Counted from the stretch's first letter, positions 29,720 through 40,604 are shown. The stretch is DNA of 64,000 nt from Salinicola halophyticus (GCF_003206695.1 NZ_PZJN01000003.1:608089-672088), one strand, 5' to 3'. Made by a program: numbers and translations. The notes: a model not told the origin generated them from the sequence alone.

Positions 29720-30451
29720 GATGACGCCTCGTCGATATGTTATTGGCCACGAATCGTGACGTTTCTTTATTCATTTCGGCGCGTCTGACGGGGAGCCGAA
29801 GATTTCATCTTTTTCATGGTGTCGATACGACGAACACCAGGCTGACTAAAACGACGACATTCCTATCGACCGTTCAATCGCTGGGCTCTTAAATACCGTT
29901 CAATCGCTGAGCTCTTGAATCAAGTAGCGTTTAAACTAAAAATTTTATAAACACCATGCCCGTCATAATCTTCATCATGACAGTCGATCTTGCTAACGGC
30001 GTGGCTAACGACATGCGTGTCTACAAAAATCCAGTATCGATCAATCAATCGAAAAACTGACCAACAAATGAATCCTGAGGCTTGAAGTGTCGCAGAATAA
30101 CGACATGACATCGCCACAATGTTGCGGAACCATGACAGCCCACACTTTCCCCGCCGTTAACCTCAGCGTGTCAAATACTTTCGACTTTCAACACCTTCCA
30201 ATCGACGATCGCAGTTTATTGCTAGACTTTAGTCAGGTTAATCGCGACCCGGCTTTTGGTGAAGATGAATTTACTCATCGATATTCACCATCCAGCAACC
30301 CACTCATTAAAAACCGACGATCAATATCAGACATCTCATAATCGACAGTATTAAAAACAGTAAATAGAGATATTCCGATAATAAAGCGCCGTAGAAAATC
30401 GACGATGCGTTTTCCAGCGGGGAGTCGGAACGAGCGTCAGCGAAGCGTCAC
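29720..30451. other. AT-rich non-coding region between ugd and the GT group
   Basis: These 732 bp are clearly more AT-rich than the flanking genes and hold no convincing gene. They include a 26-bp direct repeat (29869-29920) and long A/T runs at 29930-29950 and 30300-30390. An 84-codon plus-strand frame at 30087-30341 lacks a ribosome site and recognisable features. The region most likely carries the promoter for the minus-strand genes from 29719 leftwards. I could not identify a JUMPStart/ops element. Confidence 0.55.
29869..29920. repeat. 26-bp direct tandem repeat x2
   Basis: Two adjacent copies begin accgttcaatcgctg and differ at two positions (g/a twice). They lie about 150 bp upstream of the gene starting at 29719. 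Confidence 0.85.
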
Positions 30452-31807
30452 TCAGCGACGAGTTTCAGTCGAAGAAACGAGCGTCTTGCCACGGCCGACG
30501 GCGTAGTAGTCGACACCGGCGGCGGACATCGCTTCCGGATCGAACAGATTTCGGCCGTCGACCACGATCGGAAAGGTCAACTGCGCACGGATCCATTCGG
30601 CATCGAGTGTGCGAAACTCTTTCCATTCCGTGCAGACCACCAGCGCGTCGGCTCGCTTGACGGCCTGAATGCGGTCTGCCACCAGCACCAGGTCGTCACG
30701 CTCACCGTAGATCCGACGACACTCTTTCATCGCCTCGGGATCGTAGGCTTGTACCGTGGCACCGTGCGCCCACAGCGCTTCCATCAGCGTCCGACTCGGC
30801 GCGTCGCGCATGTCATCGGTTTCCGGCTTGAACGCCAGCCCCCAGACCGCAATCGTCTTGCCTTCCAGCGCCCCGCCCAGGGCATGGGAAAGCTTCTCGA
30901 ACAGCGTCGACTTCTGACGCTTGTTGACCGCTTCGACCGCCTGGAGCAGCTCGGCTTCGTAACCGACCTTGCTGGCAGTACGAGCCAGCGCCTGAACGTC
31001 CTTCGGGAAGCAGGAGCCGCCATAGCCACAGCCAGGGTAGATGAAGTGGTAGCCGATTCGTGGATCCGAGCCGATGCCGCGACGAACGTCCTCGATATCT
31101 GCGCCCAGACGCTCCGCCAGGTTGGCAATTTCGTTCATGAAGCTGATCTTGGTCGCCAGCATGGCGTTGGCGGCGTACTTGGTCAGCTCCGCCGCCCTGA
31201 CGCTCATGAACATCAGCTTCTCGCGGTTGCGGTTGTAGGGCGCGTAACATTCACGCATCAGGTCGCTGACGCGATCCGAGTCGGTGCCGACAACGATACG
31301 AGCGCCTCGAGTGAAGTCCTCCAGAGCCGAGCCCTCCTTGAGGAACTCGGGGTTGGAACAGACATCGAACGAGAGTTCGACAGCGCGTTCCGCAAGGATG
31401 CCTGCAATACGGTCGTGGACCTTGTCGGCGGTACCGACCGGGACGGTCGACTTGTCGATGACGACTTTGTAAGCATTCATGTACTGGCCAATGGTGGCGG
31501 CCACCGCGAGCACATATTGCAGATCGGCGCTGCCGTCCTCATCCGGCGGGGTCCCAACGGCAATGAACTGGAGGGCCCCATGCGCGACTGCCATTTCAGC
31601 GTCGACCGTGAATCGCAGTCGCTGGGCTTCCACGTTGCGAAGCACCATCGACTCGAGGCCGGGTTCGTAGATCGGGATCTCTCCCTGAACCAGGCGATCG
31701 ATCTTGTTCTGATCGATATCGACACAGACCACGTCGTGGCCAACATCCGCCAGACAGGCGCCGGTAACCAGGCCCACATAGCCGGTACCGAAAACGGTGA
31801 TCTTCAT
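30452..31807 (-). CDS. ugd: UDP-glucose 6-dehydrogenase
   Basis: This 451-residue enzyme oxidises UDP-glucose to UDP-glucuronate with two NAD. It has the N-terminal Rossmann motif [20 protein letters not shown], the SKSTVPVGT-equivalent [14 protein letters not shown], the catalytic Cys in [15 protein letters not shown], and [17 protein letters not shown]. The open frame runs to 31921, but the ATG at 31807 ([12 protein letters not shown]) with GGGAG upstream is the family start. It is the last gene of the kpsD-to-ugd block and would supply glucuronic acid, or a precursor, for an acidic capsule. Confidence 0.95.
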   Translation of the reverse strand: MKITVFGTGYVGLVTGACLADVGHDVVCVDIDQNKIDRLVQGEIPIYEPGLESMVLRNVEAQRLRFTVDAEMAVAHGALQFIAVGTPPDEDGSADLQYVLAVAATIGQYMNAYKVVIDKSTVPVGTADKVHDRIAGILAERAVELSFDVCSNPEFLKEGSALEDFTRGARIVVGTDSDRVSDLMRECYAPYNRNREKLMFMSVRAAELTKYAANAMLATKISFMNEIANLAERLGADIEDVRRGIGSDPRIGYHFIYPGCGYGGSCFPKDVQALARTASKVGYEAELLQAVEAVNKRQKSTLFEKLSHALGGALEGKTIAVWGLAFKPETDDMRDAPSRTLMEALWAHGATVQAYDPEAMKECRRIYGERDDLVLVADRIQAVKRADALVVCTEWKEFRTLDAEWIRAQLTFPIVVDGRNLFDPEAMSAAGVDYYAVGRGKTLVSSTETRR

Positions 31808-31972
31808 CCGAGAAACTCCCAAGAGTGTGCGATGCTGCCTGCGGGGCAGCTCAGAAAGTCGAGATGGCAAGACCGAATGGCCTGACGCCTGATAGCGAGT
31901 ACCCAAGAGCCCGAATCCCATCGAGACGAACGCTCAGGTGAGCGCTCGATAGAGATCCAGGCTGACTGACGC

Positions 31973-32518
31973 CTAGGCAAACGTCGCCGCGTCAGCCAGA
32001 GAACTCCCCTGCTCGTCCTTGTCGGACGTCATCGGTCTGTCGCCAACCAATGGCCAGTCGATGGCCAGCTGCGGATCGTTCCAGTGCAGGCTGTATTCGT
32101 CGCCCGGCGCATAGTAGTCCGTGCATTTGTACTGGAACTCGGCGACGTCGCTGGTCACGTAGAAGCCATGAGCGAATCCTGGCGGCACCCATAACATCTG
32201 GCGATTGTCTTCATTCAGCAGCGCTCCGACCCATTGGCCGAAAGTGGCTGAGCTGCGCCTCATGTCGACGGCGACGTCGTAGACCTCGCCTCGCGTGACC
32301 CGCACGAGCTTCCCTTGGGGCTGTTGCAGCTGATAATGAAGCCCCCGCAGAATGCCCTGGCCGGACTTGCTGTGGTTGTCCTGTACGAAGGTGTAGTCGC
32401 CGCAGTGCTCGATGAACTCGCTGTGACGAAACGTTTCGAGGAAGAACCCGCGCTCGTCGCCGAAGGTTCGGGGCGTTATCAGCACGACGTCAGGGATGGT
32501 CAATTTTTCGTAGTTCAT
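31973..32518 (-). CDS. rfbC: dTDP-4-dehydrorhamnose 3,5-epimerase
   Basis: This 181-residue cupin-fold enzyme performs the third step of dTDP-L-rhamnose synthesis. Typical stretches are TPRTFGDERGFFLETFRHSE, FVQDNHSKSGQGILRGLHYQ (catalytic His region), GEVYDVAVDMRRSSATFGQW and WVPPGFAHGFYV. The C-terminus has a few extra residues. It lies 38 bp downstream of rfbA in the order rfbB-rfbD-rfbA-rfbC. Confidence 0.96.
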   Translation of the reverse strand: MNYEKLTIPDVVLITPRTFGDERGFFLETFRHSEFIEHCGDYTFVQDNHSKSGQGILRGLHYQLQQPQGKLVRVTRGEVYDVAVDMRRSSATFGQWVGALLNEDNRQMLWVPPGFAHGFYVTSDVAEFQYKCTDYYAPGDEYSLHWNDPQLAIDWPLVGDRPMTSDKDEQGSSLADAATFA

Positions 32519-32556
32519 GTCATTCGTTCCTCAGCCTACGATGGGGGCGCGTCGGG

Positions 32557-33477
32557 TTACTGGCCGCCAACGGCTGCCGCTTTCGCTACCGTCGCTCCAC
32601 GTCGCGAGTCCTCCAGGCGCTCCAGCAGATACTGGCCGTACCCGGTTTTCTTGAGCGCGTTGCCGCGTTCGGCCAGCGTCGCGTCATCGATCCAGCCCTG
32701 ATTCCAGGCAATCTCTTCCAGACAGGCAACCTTGAGTCCCTGACGGTGCTCGATCGTCTGCACGTACTGACCCGCCTCCAGCAGACTGTCGTGGGTCCCG
32801 GTATCGAGCCAGGCGAAGCCGCGGCCCAGCCGCTCGACGCGCAGATCGCCACGCTCGAGGTAGGCGTTATTGATACTGGTGATCTCCAGCTCGCCGCGCT
32901 CGGATGGTTTGACCCGATGGGCGATCTCGACCACATCGTTGTCGTAGAAGTAGAGACCGGTGACCGCATAGGGCGATTTCGGCTTGATCGGCTTCTCTTC
33001 GATCGATAGCGCCTTGCCCGAGGCGTCGAAATCCACCACCCCGAAGCGCTCCGGATCCTTGACCAGATAGCCAAATACCGTCGCCCCTTTTTTCGCTTCC
33101 GAGGCCCGGGTCAACTGCTCGGTGAAGTGCTGTCCATGGAAGAGATTATCTCCCAGTACCAGGCACACGGAGTCGCTGCCGATGAACGACTCGCCGATCA
33201 GAAACGCCTGGGCCAGGCCATCGGGCGATGGCTGCTCGGCATATTCGAAGCGCACCCCGAATTGGGTGCCATCACCCAGCAGATACCGATACTGCGGCAG
33301 ATCGGACGGTGTCGAGATGATCAGAATTTCGCGGATTCCGGCCAGCATCAGCACCGAAATCGGATAGTAGATCATCGGCTTGTCGTAGACCGGCAGCAGC
33401 TGCTTGGAGATGCCCTGCGTGATCGGGTGAAGCCGTGTGCCGGAACCGCCGGCCAGAATGATGCCCTTACGTGCCAT
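32557..33477 (-). CDS. rfbA: Glucose-1-phosphate thymidylyltransferase
   Basis: This 306-residue enzyme makes dTDP-glucose from glucose-1-phosphate and dTTP. It begins [20 protein letters not shown] (the nucleotide-binding GGxGTRL motif), with [27 protein letters not shown] and [20 protein letters not shown]. The length matches RmlA/RfbA (about 290) with a short C-terminal extension rich in Ala. The gap to rfbD is 80 bp. Confidence 0.96.
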   Translation of the reverse strand: MARKGIILAGGSGTRLHPITQGISKQLLPVYDKPMIYYPISVLMLAGIREILIISTPSDLPQYRYLLGDGTQFGVRFEYAEQPSPDGLAQAFLIGESFIGSDSVCLVLGDNLFHGQHFTEQLTRASEAKKGATVFGYLVKDPERFGVVDFDASGKALSIEEKPIKPKSPYAVTGLYFYDNDVVEIAHRVKPSERGELEITSINNAYLERGDLRVERLGRGFAWLDTGTHDSLLEAGQYVQTIEHRQGLKVACLEEIAWNQGWIDDATLAERGNALKKTGYGQYLLERLEDSRRGATVAKAAAVGGQ

Positions 33478-33557
33478 GGTTAAGCTCCTATTCGATGCCA
33501 GGATCGATTCAGATTTTAGATAACGGTATAATTAGAGAATTTTCCCCACGAGAGCCT

Positions 33558-34445
33558 CTACTCGGCTTCGAGCAGCTCCGCCAGCGTCAGCTCCAGCTGA
33601 GACTCCCAGTCCGGCAGCGTGATGCCGAGCGCCTGTTCGAGTTTCTCCAGCGCCAGGCGCGAATTGAGCGGCCGTCGCGCCGGTGTGGGGTAATTGGCGG
33701 TCGGGATCGAAACCACCCGATCCGGCTGTACCCGCAACGTCTCCCCGAAGGCTTCGGCCTGGCGAAAGATCGTCTGAGCGAAGCCGTGCCAGCTAGTTTC
33801 GCCACGTGGCGCCAGGTGGTAGAGGCCGGAGGCCAGGCGGCCTTCCATCCGTGCCCTCACCGACAGCAACGTAACCTCCGCGATCAGCCGCGCCGGCGTC
33901 GGCGCGCCGATCTGATCGCCGACGATCTGCAGCGCCTCGCGTTCCCGGGCCAGGCGCAGCATGGTTTTCAGAAAGTTGTGGCCGCGGGCGCTGTAGACCC
34001 AGCTGGTGCGAAAGATCAGCGCGTCGGCACCGCTGGCCAGTATCGCCTCGTCACCCGCCAACTTGCTCTCGCCATAAATGGAAAGCGGACCCGTCTCGCT
34101 GCTCTCGAGCCACGGCTTTTCTCCATCGCCGGGATAGACGTAGTCAGACGAGTAATGCACGAGCCGCGCCGAGGTCGACGCGCAGTAATCGGCCAGTTGC
34201 GCCGGCAGCGCCGCGTTCAACCGGAAGGCCTCGTCACGCGAACTTTCAGCCGCATCCACGGCAGTCCAGGCAGCGGCATTGGCGATGAGGCTGGGCTGCA
34301 GCGAATCCAGCAGCCGAGACACGGCACCGGCATCCTGCAGGTCCAGCGACCGCCGATTGGGAGAGACACACTTCCCGAGTGGGGCCAGCGTCCGCTGCAG
34401 CTCGTGACCGACCTGACCGTTGCCGCCCAGAATCAGGATGGTCAT
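33558..34445 (-). CDS. rfbD: dTDP-4-dehydrorhamnose reductase
   Basis: This 295-residue extended short-chain dehydrogenase carries out the final reduction to dTDP-L-rhamnose. It begins [20 protein letters not shown] (NADPH-binding), with [10 protein letters not shown] and [12 protein letters not shown], the YxxxK catalytic pair. The start at 34445 overlaps the rfbB stop (ATGA); the longer upstream frame is rfbB sequence read out of frame. Confidence 0.95.
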   Translation of the reverse strand: MTILILGGNGQVGHELQRTLAPLGKCVSPNRRSLDLQDAGAVSRLLDSLQPSLIANAAAWTAVDAAESSRDEAFRLNAALPAQLADYCASTSARLVHYSSDYVYPGDGEKPWLESSETGPLSIYGESKLAGDEAILASGADALIFRTSWVYSARGHNFLKTMLRLAREREALQIVGDQIGAPTPARLIAEVTLLSVRARMEGRLASGLYHLAPRGETSWHGFAQTIFRQAEAFGETLRVQPDRVVSIPTANYPTPARRPLNSRLALEKLEQALGITLPDWESQLELTLAELLEAE

Positions 34446-35521
34446 GCGGTCACCCCCAGTCGCTCGCCCTGGTAGCTGCCGTTCTGCACACGTAGCCACC
34501 ACACCTCGTTCTCGAGGAACCAGCACACGGTCTTGCGCATGCCGCTTTCGAAGGTTTCCCGGGGGGTCCAGCCCAGCTCCCGCTGGATCTTGGACGCATC
34601 GATCGCATAGCGTTGATCGTGTCCCGGCCGATCGGCAACGAAGGTGATCAGATCCCGGTAGTTTTCGACGCCGGGGGGCTTGCGCGGCGCGAGTTCCTCG
34701 AGCAGGTCGCAGATCGTCTCGACGACCTCGAGATTCTGCTTCTCGTTATGGCCGCCAATGTTGTAGGTCTCGCCGATCTTGCCTTCACAGGCGACCTGAA
34801 CCAGTGCCCGCGCGTGGTCCTCGACGAACAGCCAGTCGCGAACCTGCTTGCCATCGCCATAGACCGGCAACGATTGCCCCGCCAGCGCGCTGAGGATCAT
34901 CAGCGGGATCAGCTTTTCCGGAAAATGGAACGGCCCGTAATTGTTGGAGCAGTTGGTCACCAGGGTCGGCAGACCAAAGGTCCGATTCCAGGCGCGCACC
35001 AGGTGATCGGAGCTGGCCTTGCTGGCCGAATAGGGCGAGCTCGGCGCGTACGGTGTCGTCTCGGTGAACAGGTCATCGACGCCGTGCAGATCGCCGTAGA
35101 CCTCATCGGTGGAGATATGATGAAACCGGAAATTCGCCGCTTTCTGCGGCGCGCTGTCCTGAAGCCCTTTCCAATAGACGCGCGCCGCCTCCAGCAAGGT
35201 ATAGGTGCCGACGATGTTGGTCTCGATGAACGCCGAAGGCCCATCGATGGAGCGATCGACATGGCTCTCAGCCGCCAGGTGCATGACCACATCCGGCTGA
35301 TACTCGCGAAAGATTCTGGCCATCGCCGCCGCGTCGCAGATGTCGGCCAGACGAAACTCGTAGCGCTCGTCGCTATCGACGCGAGCCAGCGATTCCGGGT
35401 TGCCCGCATAGGTCAGGTTGTCGACGTTGACCACGCGATGTGGCGTTTTTTCGATCAATTCACGCACCACTGCCGAACCGATGAACCCGGCTCCCCCTGT
35501 CACTAGAAATGTCATGCTCAT
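34442..35521 (-). CDS. rfbB: dTDP-glucose 4,6-dehydratase
   Basis: This 359-residue enzyme forms dTDP-4-keto-6-deoxyglucose, the second step of the rhamnose pathway. Motifs are [16 protein letters not shown] (NAD), [31 protein letters not shown] and [15 protein letters not shown] with the catalytic Tyr and Lys. GGGGGAAATACC precedes the ATG at 35521; 63 bp of upstream open frame are not used. It follows kpsE by 90 bp and starts the rfbBDAC set. Confidence 0.96.
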   Translation of the reverse strand: MSMTFLVTGGAGFIGSAVVRELIEKTPHRVVNVDNLTYAGNPESLARVDSDERYEFRLADICDAAAMARIFREYQPDVVMHLAAESHVDRSIDGPSAFIETNIVGTYTLLEAARVYWKGLQDSAPQKAANFRFHHISTDEVYGDLHGVDDLFTETTPYAPSSPYSASKASSDHLVRAWNRTFGLPTLVTNCSNNYGPFHFPEKLIPLMILSALAGQSLPVYGDGKQVRDWLFVEDHARALVQVACEGKIGETYNIGGHNEKQNLEVVETICDLLEELAPRKPPGVENYRDLITFVADRPGHDQRYAIDASKIQRELGWTPRETFESGMRKTVCWFLENEVWWLRVQNGSYQGERLGVTA

Positions 35522-35611
35522 GGTATTTCCCCCGTCGAAACTACTGTTGATAGCGCCACGACCCATAGTGGGTTTGTCGTGCAACGCGCATTGCTGGATC
35601 GATGGCGAACG

Positions 35612-36727
35612 TCAGTCGCGATGGTCTTTCACGATCAGGATCAGCATGTTGATGATCAGCGTGATGAATAGCGCGATCACCGCGAAAACCACCGAGTTGT
35701 AGACGCGCTCCGGCTGCTCGGCATATTCCGGCATCGTCGGCGTCTGCAGCACGGAAACCTGCTTCAACTTGCGGGCAGCCTCGATACGGGTGGTTTCGAG
35801 TGCCCCCAGCGCCCCGGAGTAGCTCTCCTGAGCGAACTGGGCGCGCAGCATCAAGGTCTGGTATTTCGAGGAAATGCTGTTGAGCGCGTCACCCGACTGG
35901 CGGGCCAGCCGCTCCTGCTCCTGCACGATCTGATCGTTGAGCGCCTTGATCTCGCTGCTGACGCGCACGATTTCCGGAGAACGAACGCTCTGGAAGCTTG
36001 CCAGGGCACTCTTGCGCGCCTTGGCGACCGCGAGCTGTCCTTCCAGGGTCGAAACCACCGAGCTCAGGCTCTCCACCGTGCCCGTCGGCGAGACCAGGCC
36101 ATTGGAGTTCTGGTAATCGACCAGCGCGTCTCGGGTCTGCTGGAACTTGTCTTCCAACAACGAAACCTGCTGTTCGAGAAAGCGCACCTGCTCTTCCGCC
36201 AGCCGCTGCCCCATCAGGTTCATGTGGCGTTCGCCCTCTTCCAGCAGCAGCTGCGCAATCTTGTTGGCTTCCTGCGGGGTAAAGGCTTCGACGTCGATCC
36301 GCAATACGCCGGCGTAGTCGTCCAGCTCCACCGATATCCGCGAAAGGAAGTAGTCGTGCAGCTCCTCCAGCGGCGCGTTCTCGTCGCTAAGCGCGCTGAA
36401 GAGATCGGCACCCGAGTTGGCGTAGTGGTTGCGGAAATCCGCCTCGTCGACGAGCAGTTTCAGCATGTCGACGGAGCGCATGTAATCGCGCAGCAGCAGC
36501 ATGTCCGCGAGATTGCTGGAGGAGCCGCCGCTCAACAGCGAACTCACGCTCAAGGTCGGCGAAGCGAGCTGGGGGCTTTCCAGTACCACGTTGGTATGAG
36601 AGACATAACGGTCGCTGGCCCATAGCGCCCAGTAGAGTGAGACGACGACGATCGCGATGACGCACACGATCCAGTGGAATGACTTGCGTAACCGGGATGA
36701 CTTATGGGTATGAGCTGACTTGTTCAT
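35612..36727 (-). CDS. kpsE: Capsule export inner-membrane protein (KpsE/CtrB family)
   Basis: This 371-residue polysaccharide co-polymerase-type protein spans the periplasm between the ABC transporter and the outer-membrane channel. It has an N-terminal membrane helix (residues about 15-36, HWIVCVIAIVVVSLYWALWA), a long periplasmic coiled-coil-rich region (residues about 180-320), and a C-terminal helix (VYNSVVFAVIALFITLIINM) preceded by the proline-containing QTPTMPEYAEQPERV. The start overlaps the kpsT stop by 4 bp. The length matches KpsE (about 380). Confidence 0.92.
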   Translation of the reverse strand: MNKSAHTHKSSRLRKSFHWIVCVIAIVVVSLYWALWASDRYVSHTNVVLESPQLASPTLSVSSLLSGGSSSNLADMLLLRDYMRSVDMLKLLVDEADFRNHYANSGADLFSALSDENAPLEELHDYFLSRISVELDDYAGVLRIDVEAFTPQEANKIAQLLLEEGERHMNLMGQRLAEEQVRFLEQQVSLLEDKFQQTRDALVDYQNSNGLVSPTGTVESLSSVVSTLEGQLAVAKARKSALASFQSVRSPEIVRVSSEIKALNDQIVQEQERLARQSGDALNSISSKYQTLMLRAQFAQESYSGALGALETTRIEAARKLKQVSVLQTPTMPEYAEQPERVYNSVVFAVIALFITLIINMLILIVKDHRD

Positions 36728-37710
36728 GGCCGACCTGTCTTTTTCGGAGTCTTTTTCGGGGTCTTGTTCGGCGTCTGTGTCGTAGGCGCTGTCGTTCGAT
36801 TACGAGGTTTGGGCGTGGGCCTGGGCTTCGCTTGCGCCTGGAATTGCTGTACGTAGCGGCGCGCTTCATGCATGCGCTCGCGGGCTTCTTCCATGCGCCA
36901 GCGCAGGGTGTCATCCGGATCGTTGCGAGCGGGATCGTCGCTGGCGATCTGGTAGTCGAGACGCACCTGCTCGAATTCGCGATTGGCCTGCATCAGCGCC
37001 TGCTTCGCTTCGGAGAGCGATTGGGGCACGATCGGCGGCGCGGTCTTCTTGCCATCGGTCGCTTCGTGATAAGCGCCGATCGCATCCTCGATATCGTCGA
37101 ACCATTGCGCCTGCCCTTTCTCCAGCACGATGCCGGCCTCGCAGAACTCCCGCAGGACCCCCTCGCCGTGGGAGACCATGATCAGACTGGCCTTGCCGAT
37201 ACGATCCTTGAACGCCTTCTGAGCCTTGGCCTTGAACGCGCGATCACCGACCGCGGTCGCCTCATCCGAGAGGTAGACATCGAAATCGAAGGCCAGCGAC
37301 AGCCCGAATGCCAGGCGCGAACGCATCCCCGACGAGTAGGTCTTGACCGGCTCGTCGAAGGCACTGCCGATCTCGGCAAAGGCCTCGACCTCCTCGATCA
37401 CCCGTTCGATTTCTTCCTCCGCCCCGTGGATACGGGCCACGAACTTGACGTTCTGGCGACCGGTCATCGATCCCTGAAAACCGCCGGCCAGACCGATCGG
37501 CCAGGAAACCCGACTGTTGCGGATGATGTCGCCACGATCCGGCGAGTCCATGCCGCCGATCAGCCGCAGCAGGGTCGACTTGCCGGCGCCGTTGCGGCCC
37601 AGAAGCCCTACGCTGACACCGGAGGGGATGGTCAGGTTGATGTCCTTGAGCACCCATTGGCTGCCGTGATGATTGTGGTAGCGCTTGTAGAGATTGCGGA
37701 TCTCGATCAT
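36724..37710 (-). CDS. kpsT: Capsule export ABC transporter ATP-binding protein with C-terminal extension
   Basis: This 328-residue ATPase powers capsule export with KpsM. Walker A is residues 38-46 (GRNGAGKST), the signature is YSSGM (125-129), Walker B is VYLSDE (145-150) and the switch His is His181. KpsT proteins usually end near residue 220. Here about 108 extra residues follow: a charged, probably helical segment (about 230-292) and a Pro/Thr/Lys tail ending KTPKKTPKKTGRP. The extension may bind chain termini, as carbohydrate-binding extensions do in some O-antigen ABC transporters, but it does not look like such a domain. It is 13 bp from kpsM and overlaps kpsE. Confidence 0.93.
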   Translation of the reverse strand: MIEIRNLYKRYHNHHGSQWVLKDINLTIPSGVSVGLLGRNGAGKSTLLRLIGGMDSPDRGDIIRNSRVSWPIGLAGGFQGSMTGRQNVKFVARIHGAEEEIERVIEEVEAFAEIGSAFDEPVKTYSSGMRSRLAFGLSLAFDFDVYLSDEATAVGDRAFKAKAQKAFKDRIGKASLIMVSHGEGVLREFCEAGIVLEKGQAQWFDDIEDAIGAYHEATDGKKTAPPIVPQSLSEAKQALMQANREFEQVRLDYQIASDDPARNDPDDTLRWRMEEARERMHEARRYVQQFQAQAKPRPTPKPRNRTTAPTTQTPNKTPKKTPKKTGRP

Positions 37711-37723
37711 GTGGGCAGATCTC

Positions 37724-38596
37724 CTAGTGCGCTTTCAGCTGATCGCGAAAACGCAGGTGAAGGACCAGCCCCAGCGAAATCGACGCCAGCGCCCAGAGCC
37801 ACAGGTAAGTCATATCGATACCGCCGATCGTGTGGTAGCCGGCGAAGAAGTTCAGCCGCATGCTCTCCAGACCGTGCACGATCGGATTCAGCAGCAGATA
37901 TTCCCGATACTGATGGGGCACGTAGAGCACCGGCAGAATGACCCCGGAGAGCAACAGCAACGGCAGGTTGAGAATGCGTGCGATCTTGCCGATTTCCGGC
38001 ACCAGATCGCCCAGCACCGACAGCGTCAGCCCGAATCCCCAGCCCAGCGCCCATAGAGACATCCAGTCCATCATCGCGCCGACCGGGTAGTCCGGCATCA
38101 GCTCGAACTTGAGCAGGCTGCCGATGGTGATGAACAGGATGAAGATCAGCGACTTGAGCATGCCTTCGAGGAAGCAGCGCACCAGCACCGGATCGATCGG
38201 CTTGACCTGGCGATAGGCGAATAGCCCGCGATTGGCCTCGACCGCGCCGATCGAACGCATCATGTTCTCGCGAAACAACATGAAGCCCATCAGCCCGACC
38301 ACCATCCAGGCGACGTAGTCGGCGCCGGCGATATGCCGGCCGGACATGAATAGCCCGCGTACCGATACCATCACGCCGATGATCGCCAGCGGCTCGAAGA
38401 TCATCCAGAACCAGCCCATGCGGTCGGCCATGGTCCGAGAAATCGCCTCACGCATGAACATGGCGAACCAGACGCTTCGGGCGACTCGCCAAGGCGACCG
38501 CGAAGGCCCCCCTGGAGGTCCTGCGAAACCAGGCCCGGGAAACCCCGGCGGGAAGCCCGGTGGTAAAAGCCCCGATCGTGAAGAATCTATAGCCAT
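37724..38596 (-). CDS. kpsM: Capsule export ABC transporter permease
   Basis: This 290-residue ABC-2 type permease has six membrane segments from about residue 60 (WFWMIFEPLAIIGVMVSVRG onwards) and the motif REAISRTMADRMGWFWM before the first helix, as in KpsM. The first 30 residues are Pro/Gly-rich (LLPPGFPPGFPGPGF), unlike the short cytoplasmic start of E. coli KpsM (258 residues). A later start is possible, but GGGGGGACTCCGTC supports 38596. It transports the lipid-linked polymer across the inner membrane. Confidence 0.93.
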   Translation of the reverse strand: MAIDSSRSGLLPPGFPPGFPGPGFAGPPGGPSRSPWRVARSVWFAMFMREAISRTMADRMGWFWMIFEPLAIIGVMVSVRGLFMSGRHIAGADYVAWMVVGLMGFMLFRENMMRSIGAVEANRGLFAYRQVKPIDPVLVRCFLEGMLKSLIFILFITIGSLLKFELMPDYPVGAMMDWMSLWALGWGFGLTLSVLGDLVPEIGKIARILNLPLLLLSGVILPVLYVPHQYREYLLLNPIVHGLESMRLNFFAGYHTIGGIDMTYLWLWALASISLGLVLHLRFRDQLKAH

Positions 38597-38672
38597 GACG
38601 GAGTCCCCCCGAAGGTGCCGCGGAAACTCTGTCCCGCAGCAAGGGCGCGGCAGGACCGCGGATCGAGCGCGC

Positions 38673-40424
38673 TCATAGATCCAGCGCTATTTTGGTGGCC
38701 ACGGCGACCTGATAGAGGATCTGGGTAATGCTGGTGGCCAGTTCGATGTTGCTGGTCGGCGCCGCGGGCAGAACGATGATTTCGTCGCCGGCACGCATGC
38801 GGGTCTGATCGGCCTTGATGACGGCACCATTGCGGTGAACGACCAGCACCTGCCCCTCGTCGGCGCGGGGCGTGAATCCGCCAGCCTGCTGGATGTAGTC
38901 CTCGGCGCTCATGCCCGCCGTATAGACCATCGCCTGAGGAATGATGACTTCGCCGCTCAGCAGCACAGAGTCCGAACTCTCGGGGATCGTGATGACGTCG
39001 CCATCCTGCAGCCGAATATTGGCGACATTGCCGTCGCGAGCGACGACCAGACGGCCGGTCGGTTTGACCTGAGAGGCCTTCTGCACGAACCGCTGGATCA
39101 GTTCGGCCTGACGAACCTGGATCTCCCCTTCCTTGGCAGTACGCGCCGGATAGCCGAGATAGGTGGTTTCGAGGCGCCGCAGACTGTCCTTCAGCGATTG
39201 CGCCTGCTGCTCCGCCACGCTGATGCGGCGGATGGAAACATCCTGGTAGCTGGTCATGCCCTGCGGCACGCTGACCGCGTCGAGGAATTCACCCAGCTTG
39301 GCGTCGCGGGGCAACGCGTATCGCGACGGCCCGTAGTAACTTCCTTCCACCTGAACCACGATGGTCTCGTCACGCTGATCGGCGCTGAACATCACTTCAT
39401 CGCCACGACGAACTTCGGCACTTCGAAAGTCGGCCAGTGGCAGATAACGGGAGATCGGCCCCGAGGAACGACTGCCACGCAGCAGCACGTGCGAGACGCC
39501 GGATTTCAAGCGAGCCAGATTGATCACGTCCTGCCCGGTCAGCGCATCGCCAAGCAGTTCGTAGCGATAGCTTTTCTGTACAGCGCCGACGACGCTGATG
39601 GCAGGACCGCGCTCCTCGACCACGATGGTGTCGCCGTCGCGAAACTGGGGCCGAGCGATATCGCCGTTGATCAGAAAGTCATAGAGATCGACGGAATCGA
39701 CGACCTGGCTTCCCCGCTTGATCACGACCTGACGATAGCTGCCCAGGGCCTGATCGATACCGCCCGCCTGATCGAGGAAGTAGAGCACCGAATCATTGGG
39801 CGTTCCGGAGTAGCGCCCGGGATTCAAGACGTAACCCGTGACGAAGACCCCCACCGGCTGCACGCCCTGAAGGTTGGTGTAGACGCTGACGTTTTCCGGG
39901 TAGACCGACTTGATCGCTCCGCGCACCTTGGCATTGAGCTGGGCGTTGGATATTCCCTGAACCTGCAACGGCCCGATTCGTGGCAGGAAGATGTTGCCCT
40001 GAGCATCCACGGCCAGCACGCGATCGATCTCGACCCCGCCCCAGACCCGAATCGTGATCTGGTCGCCGGGCTTGATCAGATAGTCGGCATTGAGGCCATC
40101 GGCCATCATGCCGCGGAAGCCGCCGCTGAAAAGATTCTCGCCGAACGGGGGCAGATTCTCGGGGTCGACTACGGCCTGCGACCTCGGATCGACTGATCCA
40201 TTCGGATCGACGGGGCCATAGGTTCCGCTGTTCCAATCCGCTCTCGGCGAGGCCTCGGCACCCTGGGCATCGTCGGACTGCGAGGTCAACGCCTGGGCCT
40301 CCTGGTCGCCGCCAAGCAACGAGCTACTGCTCAGCCCGATCGCCTGAGCGTGAGCAAAGTTGGCGCTCAAGCACGCTACCGCCACCAGGCACACGGCCCG
40401 GAAAATCATTGCTGCCCGCTTCAT
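38673..40424 (-). CDS. kpsD: Polysaccharide export protein (KpsD/Wza-type)
   Basis: This 583-residue periplasmic/outer-membrane protein of the OPX family has a signal peptide (MKRAAMIFRAVCLVAVACLS, cleaved after AHA) and a poly-export domain starting about residue 115 (DYLIKPGDQITIRVWGGVEI). Several SLBB repeats follow (GVFVTGYVLNPGRYSGTPND, VQVEGSYYGPSRYALPRDAK, LLSGEVIIPQAMVYTAGMSA). The length matches KpsD of E. coli (558). AGGGAAACATC supports the ATG at 40424. No lipobox is visible, also as in KpsD. It forms the exit channel with KpsE. Confidence 0.93.
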   Translation of the reverse strand: MKRAAMIFRAVCLVAVACLSANFAHAQAIGLSSSSLLGGDQEAQALTSQSDDAQGAEASPRADWNSGTYGPVDPNGSVDPRSQAVVDPENLPPFGENLFSGGFRGMMADGLNADYLIKPGDQITIRVWGGVEIDRVLAVDAQGNIFLPRIGPLQVQGISNAQLNAKVRGAIKSVYPENVSVYTNLQGVQPVGVFVTGYVLNPGRYSGTPNDSVLYFLDQAGGIDQALGSYRQVVIKRGSQVVDSVDLYDFLINGDIARPQFRDGDTIVVEERGPAISVVGAVQKSYRYELLGDALTGQDVINLARLKSGVSHVLLRGSRSSGPISRYLPLADFRSAEVRRGDEVMFSADQRDETIVVQVEGSYYGPSRYALPRDAKLGEFLDAVSVPQGMTSYQDVSIRRISVAEQQAQSLKDSLRRLETTYLGYPARTAKEGEIQVRQAELIQRFVQKASQVKPTGRLVVARDGNVANIRLQDGDVITIPESSDSVLLSGEVIIPQAMVYTAGMSAEDYIQQAGGFTPRADEGQVLVVHRNGAVIKADQTRMRAGDEIIVLPAAPTSNIELATSITQILYQVAVATKIALDL

Positions 40425-40604
40425 GATGTTTCCCTTTCTCACGTTTTCAAGCCATCGAACGTCGGATTTCGGTAACTGAGATCCGCTTGAATGCCTTTAA
40501 TGGCACTCAGTTATTCGTTGGCAGATAGGTCGTTCCGGCATCGGGAACGACGGCTTTCGACGGCTTCGTCGAGGACATGTCCGACTGCGCGTCGGCATCG
40601 ATCC

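Noticed and set aside
30087-30341. Possible 84-residue gene in the AT-rich region
   Set aside because: No ribosome site, no hydrophobic or conserved pattern, and isolated in non-coding sequence.
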